From: an uncultured Flavobacterium sp.
GTDB lineage: Bacteria > Bacteroidota > Bacteroidia > Flavobacteriales > Flavobacteriaceae
NCBI RefSeq assembly: GCF_963422545.1
Contig: NZ_OY730261.1
Coordinates: forward strand, 67,017-131,016
DNA length: 64,000 nt
Direction: 5' to 3'
In this document: positions 42,566 to 50,511 of the stretch, one piece after another
Numbering within the stretch: position 1 is the first letter of the stretch
Layout of the letters: every line of letters starts with the position of its first letter
Position numbers and translations under genes: made by a program
The notes under the pieces: model-generated
Told to the model about the DNA's origin: nothing
The model's input: only the letters and a program-made list of their open reading frames with translations
Database searches by the model: none

Positions 42566-43467
42566 TATCCGTTTATTAATTTTATAATTCTATTAAAGTC
42601 GGCTTCAGAATTAAAAGGAATTGTAATTTTTCCTTTTCCGTTACCTGCAACCTTTACATCAACTTTTGCACCAAAATAGTCATTGAAAGTATTTTTTTGT
42701 GTTTCTTTAACTACAAATGAAGAGTCTGGTTTTGGTTTTCCTTCCTCTTTTGGTTTTAAGCTTTCGTGATAATTTTTTACCAATGTTTCTGTTTCACGAA
42801 CAGAAAGGTTTTGGCTTACGATTTTTTGGTAGATATCAGTCTGAACGTCTAAATCCTCAATATTGATAATTGCTCTACCGTGACCCATGCTGATAAAACC
42901 ATCACGAATACCAGTTTGAATAATTGGATCCAGTTTTAAAAGACGTAAATAATTGGCAATTGTAGAACGTTTTTTTCCAACGCGCTCACTCATTTGTTCC
43001 TGCGTTAATTGAATTTCGTCAATTAAACGTTGGTAAGATAATGCAATCTCAATTGGATCTAAATCATGACGTTGAATGTTTTCAACCAAAGCCATAACTA
43101 AAGACTCATTGTCATTGGCAATACGAATATAAGCCGGAACATGAGTTAAGCCAACTAAAGTCGAAGCACGTAAACGACGCTCTCCCGAAATTAATTGGTA
43201 TTTGTTGAAGTCTAATTTTCGAACAGTTATAGGTTGAATTACGCCAAGTTCTTTAATAGAAGTAGCTAATTCACGTAATGATTCTTCATTAAAATTGCTT
43301 CTAGGCTGAAACGGATTTATTTCGATAGCACTTATTTCAAGCTCTATGATGTTTCCAACAACTTTGTCAGCATTTTTATCTTCTACTGATGTAATGTCGT
43401 TTTCCGGATCTTTTAATAATGCTGATAATCCTCTTCCTAAGGCTTGTTTTTTAATTGCTTTTGTCAT
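42565..43467 (-). CDS. parB: Chromosome-partitioning protein ParB
   Basis: A 300-residue CTPase/DNA clamp that loads at parS. The N-terminal ALGRGLSALL is typical, then the ParB/Srx CTP-binding region with QLISGERRLRAS, and the helix-turn-helix LTQEQMSERVGKKRSTIANYLRLL (about 150-175). The C-terminal dimer domain ends FNRIIKLING. It forms the segregation pair with parA, 5 bases upstream. No parS palindrome was recognised in the window. Confidence 0.96.
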   Translation of the reverse strand: MTKAIKKQALGRGLSALLKDPENDITSVEDKNADKVVGNIIELEISAIEINPFQPRSNFNEESLRELATSIKELGVIQPITVRKLDFNKYQLISGERRLRASTLVGLTHVPAYIRIANDNESLVMALVENIQRHDLDPIEIALSYQRLIDEIQLTQEQMSERVGKKRSTIANYLRLLKLDPIIQTGIRDGFISMGHGRAIINIEDLDVQTDIYQKIVSQNLSVRETETLVKNYHESLKPKEEGKPKPDSSFVVKETQKNTFNDYFGAKVDVKVAGNGKGKITIPFNSEADFNRIIKLING

Positions 43468-43472
43468 AAAAA

Positions 43473-44240
43473 CTATTTACTGTTTTTCTTTATAATTTCT
43501 TGAGCTAAATTAATGTAATTAACTGCTCCTTTGCTGGTTGCGTCATAGTTAATGATGCTTTCGCCAAAACTTGGAGCTTCACTCAATTTTACATTTCGCT
43601 GAATTACGGTATCAAAAACCATATCGTTAAAGTGTTTTTGAACCTCTTCAACAACCTGATTTGATAAACGCAATCTTGAATCGTACATCGTTAGTAATAA
43701 ACCTTCGATATCAAGATCCGGATTGTGTATTTTTTGTATACTTTTTATAGTATTCAATAGTTTTCCAAGACCTTCAAGTGCAAAATATTCACATTGAATA
43801 GGAATAACTACAGAATCAGCCGCAGTTAAAGCATTTAAGGTTAATAAACCTAACGAAGGTGCACAGTCGATAATGATGTAATCATATTCGTCTTTCACAC
43901 TTTCTAATGCTTTTTTAAGCATATACTCTCTATTTTCTTTATCAACCAATTCGATTTCAATGGCAACAAGGTCAATATGAGCAGGGATCACATCAACATT
44001 TGGCGCTGAACATTTAACAACGGTTTCTTTTGGTGTATGACTATGTTCAAGTATTTGGTAAGTACCAATTTCTACAGATTCAACATCAATCCCAAGGCCA
44101 GAAGTGGCATTTGCTTGAGGATCAGCATCTATCAATAATACTTTCTTTTCTAAAACACCTAATGAGGCTGCAAGATTTACTGATGTAGTAGTCTTTCCAA
44201 CGCCTCCTTTTTGATTAGCAATCGCAATGATTTTGCCCAT
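43473..44240 (-). CDS. parA: Chromosome-partitioning ATPase ParA (Soj)
   Basis: A 255-residue deviant Walker ATPase that moves ParB-parS complexes. Walker A is KGGVGKTT (11-18) with the signature lysine, A' is LLIDADPQANATSGLG, and Walker B is YIIIDCAPSLGLLT. It has no N-terminal HTH extension, so it is the chromosomal type Ib/Soj kind. It is first gene of the parA-parB-DUF5683-dapB-lepB-wbqC run. The upstream 302 bases (44241-44542) are non-coding; TTGTATTTTTAC on the minus strand there (about 44275-44264) is a possible -7 region. Confidence 0.96.
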   Translation of the reverse strand: MGKIIAIANQKGGVGKTTTSVNLAASLGVLEKKVLLIDADPQANATSGLGIDVESVEIGTYQILEHSHTPKETVVKCSAPNVDVIPAHIDLVAIEIELVDKENREYMLKKALESVKDEYDYIIIDCAPSLGLLTLNALTAADSVVIPIQCEYFALEGLGKLLNTIKSIQKIHNPDLDIEGLLLTMYDSRLRLSNQVVEEVQKHFNDMVFDTVIQRNVKLSEAPSFGESIINYDATSKGAVNYINLAQEIIKKNSK

Positions 44241-44542
44241 TTATTTTCTGAATTTTGAACCGTAAAAATACAATTATTTATGGTTTTTGAAAATCTATTT
44301 TGTTAACATTTGCTAAACTTTGGGAAGCCTTTGTTTTGTGCATGTTTAATAGAATTTATTTTTTTGGAATAGGTATAAACAAATCCGAAAATTCCCGCTA
44401 TTTAATCTCTGAATAACTTTTATAATGAAATAAAATTATAAAACCTTCTATTCTTGGGATTATCGAATAATGTGGATTGTAAATATTAGGTCCGATATTG
44501 AGGAATAAAAATATGTATTTGTAATTTTCTAATAGAGAACCT
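44241..44542. other. Non-coding gap between rlpA-like gene and parA
   Basis: AT-rich, without a gene, tRNA or clear inverted repeat. It must hold the parA promoter (minus strand, near 44260-44300) and the 3' end of the rlpA-like transcript. Confidence 0.5.
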
Positions 44543-44944
44543 TTAATTTTCTAAAATCTCAATTCTTACATACATTAATCCGCTTTTTTTATTTGAAGTG
44601 ATATCCATAAAGGCTTTTTTACTTAGATCAATTTCTCTTCCTTTAACAAAAGGGCCTCTGTCAATTACTTCTACAATAACTGATTTGTCGTTTTTTTCGT
44701 TTGTGATTTTTAGTTTTGTGCCAAAAGGGAATTTTTTATGAGCAGCAGTCAATTTATTGTTGTCGAATCTTCTGCCGCTTGCTGTTTTTCTTCCATTAAA
44801 TTTATTATGGTAATAGGAGGCATGGGCATTTTCTTTGTGTAGTTTTAATTTTTCAATCTTAACATCTTCATTGCATACTTGGTTTTCTTGCGCTGTAGTT
44901 GTTGCAGCAATAAAAAAGACAATATATACTAATAATTTCTTCAT
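44543..44944 (-). CDS. RlpA-like double-psi beta-barrel protein
   Basis: A 133-residue secreted protein with a signal peptide (MKKLLVYIVFFIAATTTAQ). The DPBB domain covers about 38-130: ASYYHNKFNGRKTASGRRFDNNKLTAAHKKFPFGTKLKI, then VEVIDRGPFVKGREIDLSKKAF with the catalytic Asp of lytic RlpA enzymes in VxDRGP. It lacks the SPOR domain and proline-rich part of enterobacterial RlpA, so it may be a small stand-alone peptidoglycan lytic transglycosylase. It lies downstream (minus strand) of the tRNA-like array. Confidence 0.88.
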   Translation of the reverse strand: MKKLLVYIVFFIAATTTAQENQVCNEDVKIEKLKLHKENAHASYYHNKFNGRKTASGRRFDNNKLTAAHKKFPFGTKLKITNEKNDKSVIVEVIDRGPFVKGREIDLSKKAFMDITSNKKSGLMYVRIEILEN

Positions 44945-45021
44945 TTTCTAAAATTTCTAATTTTGGCAAAAGAAGTTTATTTGAAGAAAGTCGTCTTGTT
45001 TTATAGGCCATATTTATAACA

Positions 45022-47304
45022 TGAAAGGACTTTTTTGAGGTAACAGGATTTGAATCCGCGATCTTCCCGATTTTCAATCGGGACGCGATAACCGTTCTAT
45101 TTTATTTTAGTTTAAAGCAAAAAAAAAGTCTTCTCAAAAAAATGAAAAGACTTTTGTCGGGGTGGCAGGATTCGAACCTGCGGCCTTCCCGATTTTCAGT
45201 CGGGACGTGATAATCGTTCTATTTTAGTTTAAAGCAAAAAAAAAGTCTTCTCAAAAAAATGAAAAGACTTTTGTCGGGGTGGCAGGATTCGAACCTGCGG
45301 CCTTCCCGATTTTCAGTCGGGACGTGATAATCGTTCTATTTTAGTTTAAAGCAAAAAAAAAGTCTTCTCAAAAAAATGAAAAGACTTTTGTCGGGGTGGC
45401 AGGATTCGAACCTGCAGTCTTCCCGATTTTCAATCGGGACGTGATAACCGTTCTATTTTATTTTAGTTTAAAGCAAAAAAAAAAATTCTTCTCAAAAAAA
45501 TGAAAAGACTTTTGTCGGGGTGGCAGGATTCGAACCTGCGATCTTCCCGATTTTTAATCGGGACGCGATAACCGTTCTACGTTTTAGTTTAAAGCAAAAA
45601 AAAAAGTCTTCTCAAAAAAATGAAAAGACTTTTGTCGGGGTGGCAGGATTCGAACCTGCAGTCTTCCCGATTTTCAATCGGGACGCGATAACCGTTCTAT
45701 ATTTAGTTTAAAGCAAAAAAAAAGTCTTCTCAAATAAATGAAAAGACTTTTGTCGGGGTGGCAGGATTTGAACCTGCGGCCTTCCCGATTTTCAATCGGG
45801 ACGCGATAACCGTTCTATTTTAGTTTAAAGCAAAAAAAAAGTCTTCTCAAATAAATGAAAAGACTTTTGTCGGGGTGGCAGGATTCGAACCTGCGATCTT
45901 CCCGATTTTTAATCGGGACGCGATAACCGTTCTATATTTAGTTTAAAGCAAAAAAAAAGTCTTCTCAAAAAAATGAAAAGACTTTTGTCGGGGTGGCAGG
46001 ATTCGAACCTGCAGTCTTCCCGATTTTCAATCGGGACGCGATAACCGTTCTATATTTAGTTTAAAGCAAAAAAAAAGTCTTCTCAAAAAAATGAAAAGAC
46101 TTTTGTCGGGGTGGCAGGATTCGAACCTGAGGCCTTCCCGATTTTCAATCGGGACGTGATAATCGTTCTATTTTTAGTTTAAAGCAAAAAAAAGTCTTCT
46201 CAAATAAATGAAAAGACTTTTGTCGGGGTGGCAGGATGCGAAGCTGCAGTCTTCCCGATTTTCAATCGGGACGTGATAACCGTTCTATGTTTTAGTTTAA
46301 AGCAAAAAAAAAGTCTTCTCAAAAAAATGAAAAGACTTTTGTCGGGGTGGCAGGATTCGAAGCTGCAGTCTTCCCGATTTTCAATCGGGACGTGATAACC
46401 GTTCTGTTTTGTTTCAATTTATAGCAAAAAAAAAGTCTTCTCAAAAAAATGAAAAGACTTTCGTTGGGGTGGAGGGATTCGAACCTGCGGCCTTCCCGAT
46501 TTTCAATCGGGACGTGATAATCGTTCTATTTTTAGTTTAAAGCAAAAAAAAAGTCTTCTCAAATAAATGAAAAGACTTTTGTCGGGGTGGCAGGATGCGA
46601 AGCTGCAGTCTTCCCGATTTTCAATCGGGACGTGATAACCGTTCTATGTTTTAGTTTAAAGCAAAAAAAAAGTCTTCTCAAATAAATGAAAAGACTTTTG
46701 TCGGGGTGGCAGGATGCGAAGCTGCAGTCTTCCCGATTTTCAATCGGGACGTGATAACCGTTCTATGTTTTAGTTTAAAGCAAAAAAAAGTCTTCTCAAA
46801 AAAATGAAAAGACTTTTGTCGGGGTGGAGGGATTCGAACCTGCAGTCTTCCCGATTTTCAATCGGGACGTGATAATCGTTCTATTTTTAGTTTAAAGCAA
46901 AAAAAAAGTCTTTTCAAATAAATGAAAAGACTTTTGTCGGGGTGGCAGGATTCGAACCTGCGATCTTCCCGATTTTCAATCGGGACGCGATAACCGTTCT
47001 ATTTTATTTTAGTTTAAAGCAAAAAAAAAGTCTTCTCAAATAAATGATAAAGACTTTTGTCGGGGTGGCAGGATTCGAACCTGCAGTCTTCCCGATTTTC
47101 AATCGGGACGTGATAACCGTTCTATTTTATTTTAGTTTAAAGCAAAAAAAAAAGTCTTCTCAAAAAAATGAAAAGACTTTTGTCGGGGTGGAGGGATTCG
47201 AACCTGCAGTCTTCCCGATTTTCAATCGGGACGTGATAACCGTTCTATTTTATTTTAGTCTAAAGCAAAAAAAAAGTCTTTTCAAATAAATGAAAAGACT
47301 TTTG
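45022..47304 (-). repeat. Tandem array of 19 truncated tRNA-like units, each with its own terminator
   Basis: Nineteen units of about 119 bp (117-124) follow tRNA-Pro in its direction of transcription. On the minus strand each unit reads: AGAACGGTTATCGCG (matches the 3' half of the Pro D-arm), a hairpin TCCCGATT-GAA-AATCGGGA, a variable segment, T-arm GCAGGTTCGAATCCTGC, acceptor 3' strand CACCCCGA, an intrinsic terminator AAAAGTCTT..AAGACTTTT with T-run, then GCTTTAAACTAAAAT. The 5' acceptor strand is absent, so no cloverleaf can close. Plus-strand positions where each CCCGA hairpin begins: 45066, 45188, 45305, 45422, 45546, 45666, 45784, 45901, 46019, 46137, 46254, 46373, 46495, 46613, 46732, 46850, 46968, 47091, 47214. 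As an anticodon loop it reads GAA (Phe) in 17 units and AAA in two (45546, 45901). The unit furthest from tRNA-Pro is the most decayed. Confidence 0.93.
47267..47304 (-). terminator. Terminator of tRNA-Pro
   Basis: On the minus strand AAAAGTCTTTTCA / TGAAAAGACTTTT is a perfect 13-base stem with a TTTATT loop, followed by a T-run. The same hairpin, with small changes, closes every unit of the array downstream. Confidence 0.88.
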
Positions 47305-47379
47305 TCGGGGTGGCAGGATTCGAACCTGCGGCCTCCTGCTCCCAAAGCAGGCGCGATAACCGGGCTACGCTACACCCCG
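47305..47379 (-). tRNA. tRNA-Pro (anticodon TGG)
   Basis: A full cloverleaf on the minus strand: acceptor CGGGGTG / CACCCCG, D-arm GCG...CGC with GGTTA, anticodon arm CCTGC-TTTGGGA-GCAGG giving anticodon TGG, variable loop, T-arm GCAGG-TTCGAAT-CCTGC, discriminator A. CCA is not encoded. It is the only intact tRNA in the window and the evident parent of the T-arm/acceptor part of the array downstream. Confidence 0.96.
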
Positions 47380-47497
47380 AAGATGTATTTGTTGTAATGC
47401 CCGTAAGCGGATGCAAATATAGTAATAAAATTGTTTTACAAAAGAAAAAAATGAAAATAAATAAAACTTATTTCAAGATAGTTATTTAGGATTTGTT

Positions 47498-47532
47498 TTG
47501 GGTGTGAATTTTTATAATAAAGTTTACATTTG
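47498..47532 (+). promoter_or_regulatory. Promoter of trxB
   Basis: TTG (47498-47500), 24 bases, then TACATTTG (47525-47532), a full TAnnTTTG match 23 bases before the ATG at 47556. Confidence 0.55.
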
Positions 47533-47555
47533 CATCACTAAAAATTATACATACT

Positions 47556-48503
47556 ATGTCAGATACAATCGAAAAAATTAAATGCCTAATTATTGGTTCT
47601 GGTCCAGCGGGTTATACTGCAGCAATTTATGCTGCAAGAGCAAATATGAATCCAATTTTATATCAAGGAATGCAGCCTGGTGGTCAGTTGACTACAACTA
47701 ATGAAGTAGAAAATTTTCCTGGTTATGTTGATGGGGTTACAGGACCGGAAATGATGATTCATTTACAAGACCAAGCAAAACGTTTTGGTGCTGATATTCG
47801 TGATGGTTGGGCTACTAAAGTTGATTTTTCAGGAGATATTCATAAAGTTTGGATTAACGATACAATCGAATTGCACTGCGAAACAGTTATTATTTCGACA
47901 GGAGCATCAGCAAAATATTTAGGATTACAATCAGAACAACATTATTTAAAAATGGGAGGCGGAGTTTCTGCTTGTGCTGTTTGTGACGGATTTTTCTACC
48001 GTAATCAAGAAGTGGTAATTGTTGGAGCAGGAGATTCAGCTTGTGAAGAAGCACATTACTTATCTAAACTTTGTAAAAAAGTAACAATGTTGGTTAGAAG
48101 CGAGAAATTCAGAGCTTCAAAAATCATGGAAGAACGCGTTCGCAGAACAGAAAATATTGAGATTTTAATGAATCACGATACTGTTGAAGTAGTTGGTGAT
48201 AATCAAGTTGTACATTCAATTAAAGCATTGAATAAAACAACAGGAGAAGTTATTGAAATTCCTGCAACCGGATTTTTCGTAGCAATTGGTCACAAACCAA
48301 ATACAGATATTTTTAAAGATTACATCACTCTTGACGAAACCGGTTATATAGTAAATACTCCAGGGACTTCTATTACTAATGTTGAAGGTGTTTTTGTTGC
48401 CGGAGATGCAGCAGACCACGTTTATCGTCAGGCAATTACAGCTGCAGGTACAGGTTGTATGGCTGCGCTTGATGCTGAAAGATATTTAGCGTCAAAAGAG
48501 TAA
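47556..48503 (+). CDS. trxB: Thioredoxin-disulfide reductase
   Basis: A 315-residue flavoprotein that reduces thioredoxin with NADPH. FAD site IIGSGPAGYTAAIYAARANM (13-32), NADPH site VVIVGAGDSACEEAHYLS, redox pair Cys140-Cys143 in ACAVCDGFF, and the C-terminal FAD motif VFVAGDAADHVYRQAITAAGTG. Length and spacing are standard. It has a clear promoter and its own terminator, so it is a single-gene unit. It may serve the cytosolic thioredoxins; the lipoprotein thioredoxin at 7140 is on the other side of the membrane. Confidence 0.97.
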   Translation: MSDTIEKIKCLIIGSGPAGYTAAIYAARANMNPILYQGMQPGGQLTTTNEVENFPGYVDGVTGPEMMIHLQDQAKRFGADIRDGWATKVDFSGDIHKVWINDTIELHCETVIISTGASAKYLGLQSEQHYLKMGGGVSACAVCDGFFYRNQEVVIVGAGDSACEEAHYLSKLCKKVTMLVRSEKFRASKIMEERVRRTENIEILMNHDTVEVVGDNQVVHSIKALNKTTGEVIEIPATGFFVAIGHKPNTDIFKDYITLDETGYIVNTPGTSITNVEGVFVAGDAADHVYRQAITAAGTGCMAALDAERYLASKE

Positions 48504-48550
48504 ACGTTTAGTTTCAGGTTTATTTCTGTTTCAAGTTGAAATGAGAATTT

Positions 48551-48695
48551 TACCGCAAAGAACGCTAAGATTTTTACCCAATTTTACGTTGAAAAACCGC
48601 AAAGTTCGCAAAGCTTTATATTGAACAAGCTTTGCGAATTTTGTGTTTTTATAAAAACCAAGTATGTATAAAAACTTTGCGATCTTTGCGGTAAA
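48551..48695. repeat. ACCGCAAAG-family inverted repeat
   Basis: Outer arms TTTTACCGCAAAGAACGC / GATCTTTGCGGTAAAA and inner arms CGCAAAGTTCGCAAAGCTT / AAGCTTTGCGAATTTTGTG. It fills most of the 320-base gap after trxB; the remainder holds the terminator. Confidence 0.85.
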
Positions 48696-48745
48696 AATTA
48701 GCTTGCTTCAGGTTTTTGGAACTTAAATCTGGAGAACGTTTATAA

Positions 48746-48785
48746 TAAAAAAGTCCCATTCTAAATTGAATGGGACTTTTTTTAT
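48746..48785. terminator. Bidirectional terminator between trxB and DUF2807 gene
   Basis: Perfect stem AAAAAGTCCCATTC / GAATGGGACTTTTT with a TAAATT loop; A-run left, T-run right. Confidence 0.88.
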
Positions 48786-48823
48786 GCAGGTTTTGAGAAT
48801 TTTAATTTACCCAAAATTTATTC

Positions 48824-49687
48824 TTAAAGTGGTGTTGTTATTTTTGCTTTTTCGCCACCTGGTTTCTTAAGCAGTTTTGCTTCTTCGCTAAAGCGTGTAA
48901 TTTCAATTTTTGGGCTGCCAAATAATGAAATTTCTGATTTGTCTCCGGCTGCGATTGATATAGTTGTATCAGCTAAAATGGTTGCAACCGCATAACCTTC
49001 AGTCGTAATATTAGTATCTTTCAGTGTAAATTTTGTTCCTGTAAAAATTGAATTGTTATCTAAGCGAATGGTTGCTCTTTCGGCAATTCCTTCGATAGTA
49101 GCATTTGCTTTTTGATATAAATCACATTTAAATTTCATTGCAGATACTAATGATTTAATTGAAGAAGATTTACTCAATTGCAAACTTGCATCTTCAGATT
49201 TTAAATTCAATTCGGTTCTTGATTTGTCATCTGCAAACAAATTGAATTTCTTTGAGTTTACATTTAGGAATAATTTAGAATAATCAAAACTATTAAAAGT
49301 AATATTGTCTAACTGAACTTCCTGAATTGCATAAACTACAGCATCATTTTTAGAAATTACGGTTTTTAATGAACTTGTATAAGTAACGCGAACTGTTAGT
49401 TTTTTGAAAATAGTACTTTCTTTTGAAGTATATAAACGAAGTACTTTTTCTCTTAAATCCATTCCGATAATTTCGTGTAAGTTATCGTCGGCTTCAATTT
49501 TAATTTCGTTTTTTTCTCCTTTTTCCAAGTAAACTTCCAGGTTGTCGTCGACTTCAATACCATCAAAGTCTCCAACTTCTTTTATTGAAGTAGTTACAAT
49601 TTTAGAGCCTTTTATTTTTTCTCTTCTTTGAGCAAAAGTTAATGTTGTAACTAATAAAAGGAGGAGTAGGGCTGCATGTTTTTTCAT
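48824..49687 (-). CDS. DUF2807 (GIN-domain) exported protein
   Basis: A 287-residue protein from the ATG at 49687 (MKKHAALLLLLLVTTLTFAQ signal peptide); an in-frame ATG at 49726 would add residues in front of the signal. The mature part is a repetitive beta-helix-like domain: EVGDFDGIEVDDNLEVYLEKGEKNEIKIEADDNL is the family start. It is the last gene of the DUF4870-PadR-PspC-DUF2807 run and the second of two adjacent DUF2807 genes. It is probably periplasmic or cell-surface. Role unknown, possibly an adhesin-like or envelope-sensing protein. Confidence 0.85.
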   Translation of the reverse strand: MKKHAALLLLLLVTTLTFAQRREKIKGSKIVTTSIKEVGDFDGIEVDDNLEVYLEKGEKNEIKIEADDNLHEIIGMDLREKVLRLYTSKESTIFKKLTVRVTYTSSLKTVISKNDAVVYAIQEVQLDNITFNSFDYSKLFLNVNSKKFNLFADDKSRTELNLKSEDASLQLSKSSSIKSLVSAMKFKCDLYQKANATIEGIAERATIRLDNNSIFTGTKFTLKDTNITTEGYAVATILADTTISIAAGDKSEISLFGSPKIEITRFSEEAKLLKKPGGEKAKITTPL

Positions 49688-49773
49688 TAATTCTAGATTT
49701 GATTTTGACAAATATAAAAAAATCATCCACTTTTGATGAATGATTTCTTTTATATTTAACAGATAAGTAAAGT

Positions 49774-50508
49774 TTAGCCCTGACTAATGCTTCCTCCTGA
49801 ACTTGAAGTTTTTTCGATTGTTTTAGGAGCATTGTTATAATTAATGCTTCCACCGCTTGAAGCGCCGGCTTTCAGACTCAAAACAGGGTGAACTTCCAGA
49901 CTTCCGCCACTTGATGCATCAGCCTCAATTTCATTTGCTATTAATTTTCCGGCATTAACGCTGGCTCCGCTCGAAGCTCTGGCTACTGTTTTTAATGATT
50001 TTCCTGCAATTGTGATAGAACTTCCGCTGCTTGATGTACAAGATATATTGTCAGATTCTACATTCACGTCCATTGTTGCAGCACTAGATGTTTCTAATTC
50101 TATATCTTGTCCCTGAATGATGTTTTTACTCATTACTGAAGAGGCACTCGATGCATTCAGTTTGTTAATAACAGGCATTTTAACAGTTACTTTTTTTGAT
50201 GTAATATTGCGGAAAGAACTGAATTTGCATCTAATTATCAAAGTTCCATTTTCAACCTTTGTTTCAATTTCTTTTTGAAGGTTATCATCGGCTTCTACAA
50301 CAATTTCTGTAGAGTCTGATTGTTGAACAACTAAATCAATTGCATTGCTCACTTCTATATTTTTAAAGTCGCCCTGAGCGATTCTTTTCTCAGTAGTAAC
50401 ATGTCCGCTGCCTTCAATAGTGTTCATGTTAAGATTACATGAGGCAAACAATAATGCGGTAATAGTGGCAACAATTAATTTCGTAATATGAATGATTATT
50501 TTTATCAT
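49774..50508 (-). CDS. DUF2807 (GIN-domain) lipoprotein
   Basis: A 244-residue protein with a lipoprotein signal (lipobox FASC, Cys24). The family head GDFKNIEVSNAIDLVVQQSDSTEIVVEADDNLQKEI is followed by a run of Ser-Gly-rich beta turns (SSSGSS, ASSGAS, ASSGGS repeated roughly every 17-20 residues), as expected for a beta-solenoid. It begins 3 bases after the PspC gene ends and is separated by 86 bases from its paralogue. The pair with PspC and PadR is a recurrent Flavobacteria neighbourhood; function unproven. Confidence 0.87.
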   Translation of the reverse strand: MIKIIIHITKLIVATITALLFASCNLNMNTIEGSGHVTTEKRIAQGDFKNIEVSNAIDLVVQQSDSTEIVVEADDNLQKEIETKVENGTLIIRCKFSSFRNITSKKVTVKMPVINKLNASSASSVMSKNIIQGQDIELETSSAATMDVNVESDNISCTSSSGSSITIAGKSLKTVARASSGASVNAGKLIANEIEADASSGGSLEVHPVLSLKAGASSGGSINYNNAPKTIEKTSSSGGSISQG

Positions 50509-50511
50509 GGC

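Noticed and set aside
42780..42810. parS-like site in GTTTCACGAACAG inside parB
   Set aside because: It is only partly palindromic and does not match the TGTTNCACGTGNAACA-type consensus well enough.
45520..47289. Short open frames with repeated GFEPAVFPIFNRD peptides
   Set aside because: They are translations of the antisense strand of the tRNA-like units and repeat only because the DNA repeats.
45022..47304. CRISPR array
   Set aside because: Unit length is about 119 bp, there are no unique spacers, and each unit has tRNA and terminator parts. No cas gene is nearby.
45022..47304. Nineteen functional tRNA-Phe genes
   Set aside because: The 5' acceptor strand and 5' half of the D-stem are missing in every unit, so a normal cloverleaf with a paired acceptor stem cannot form.
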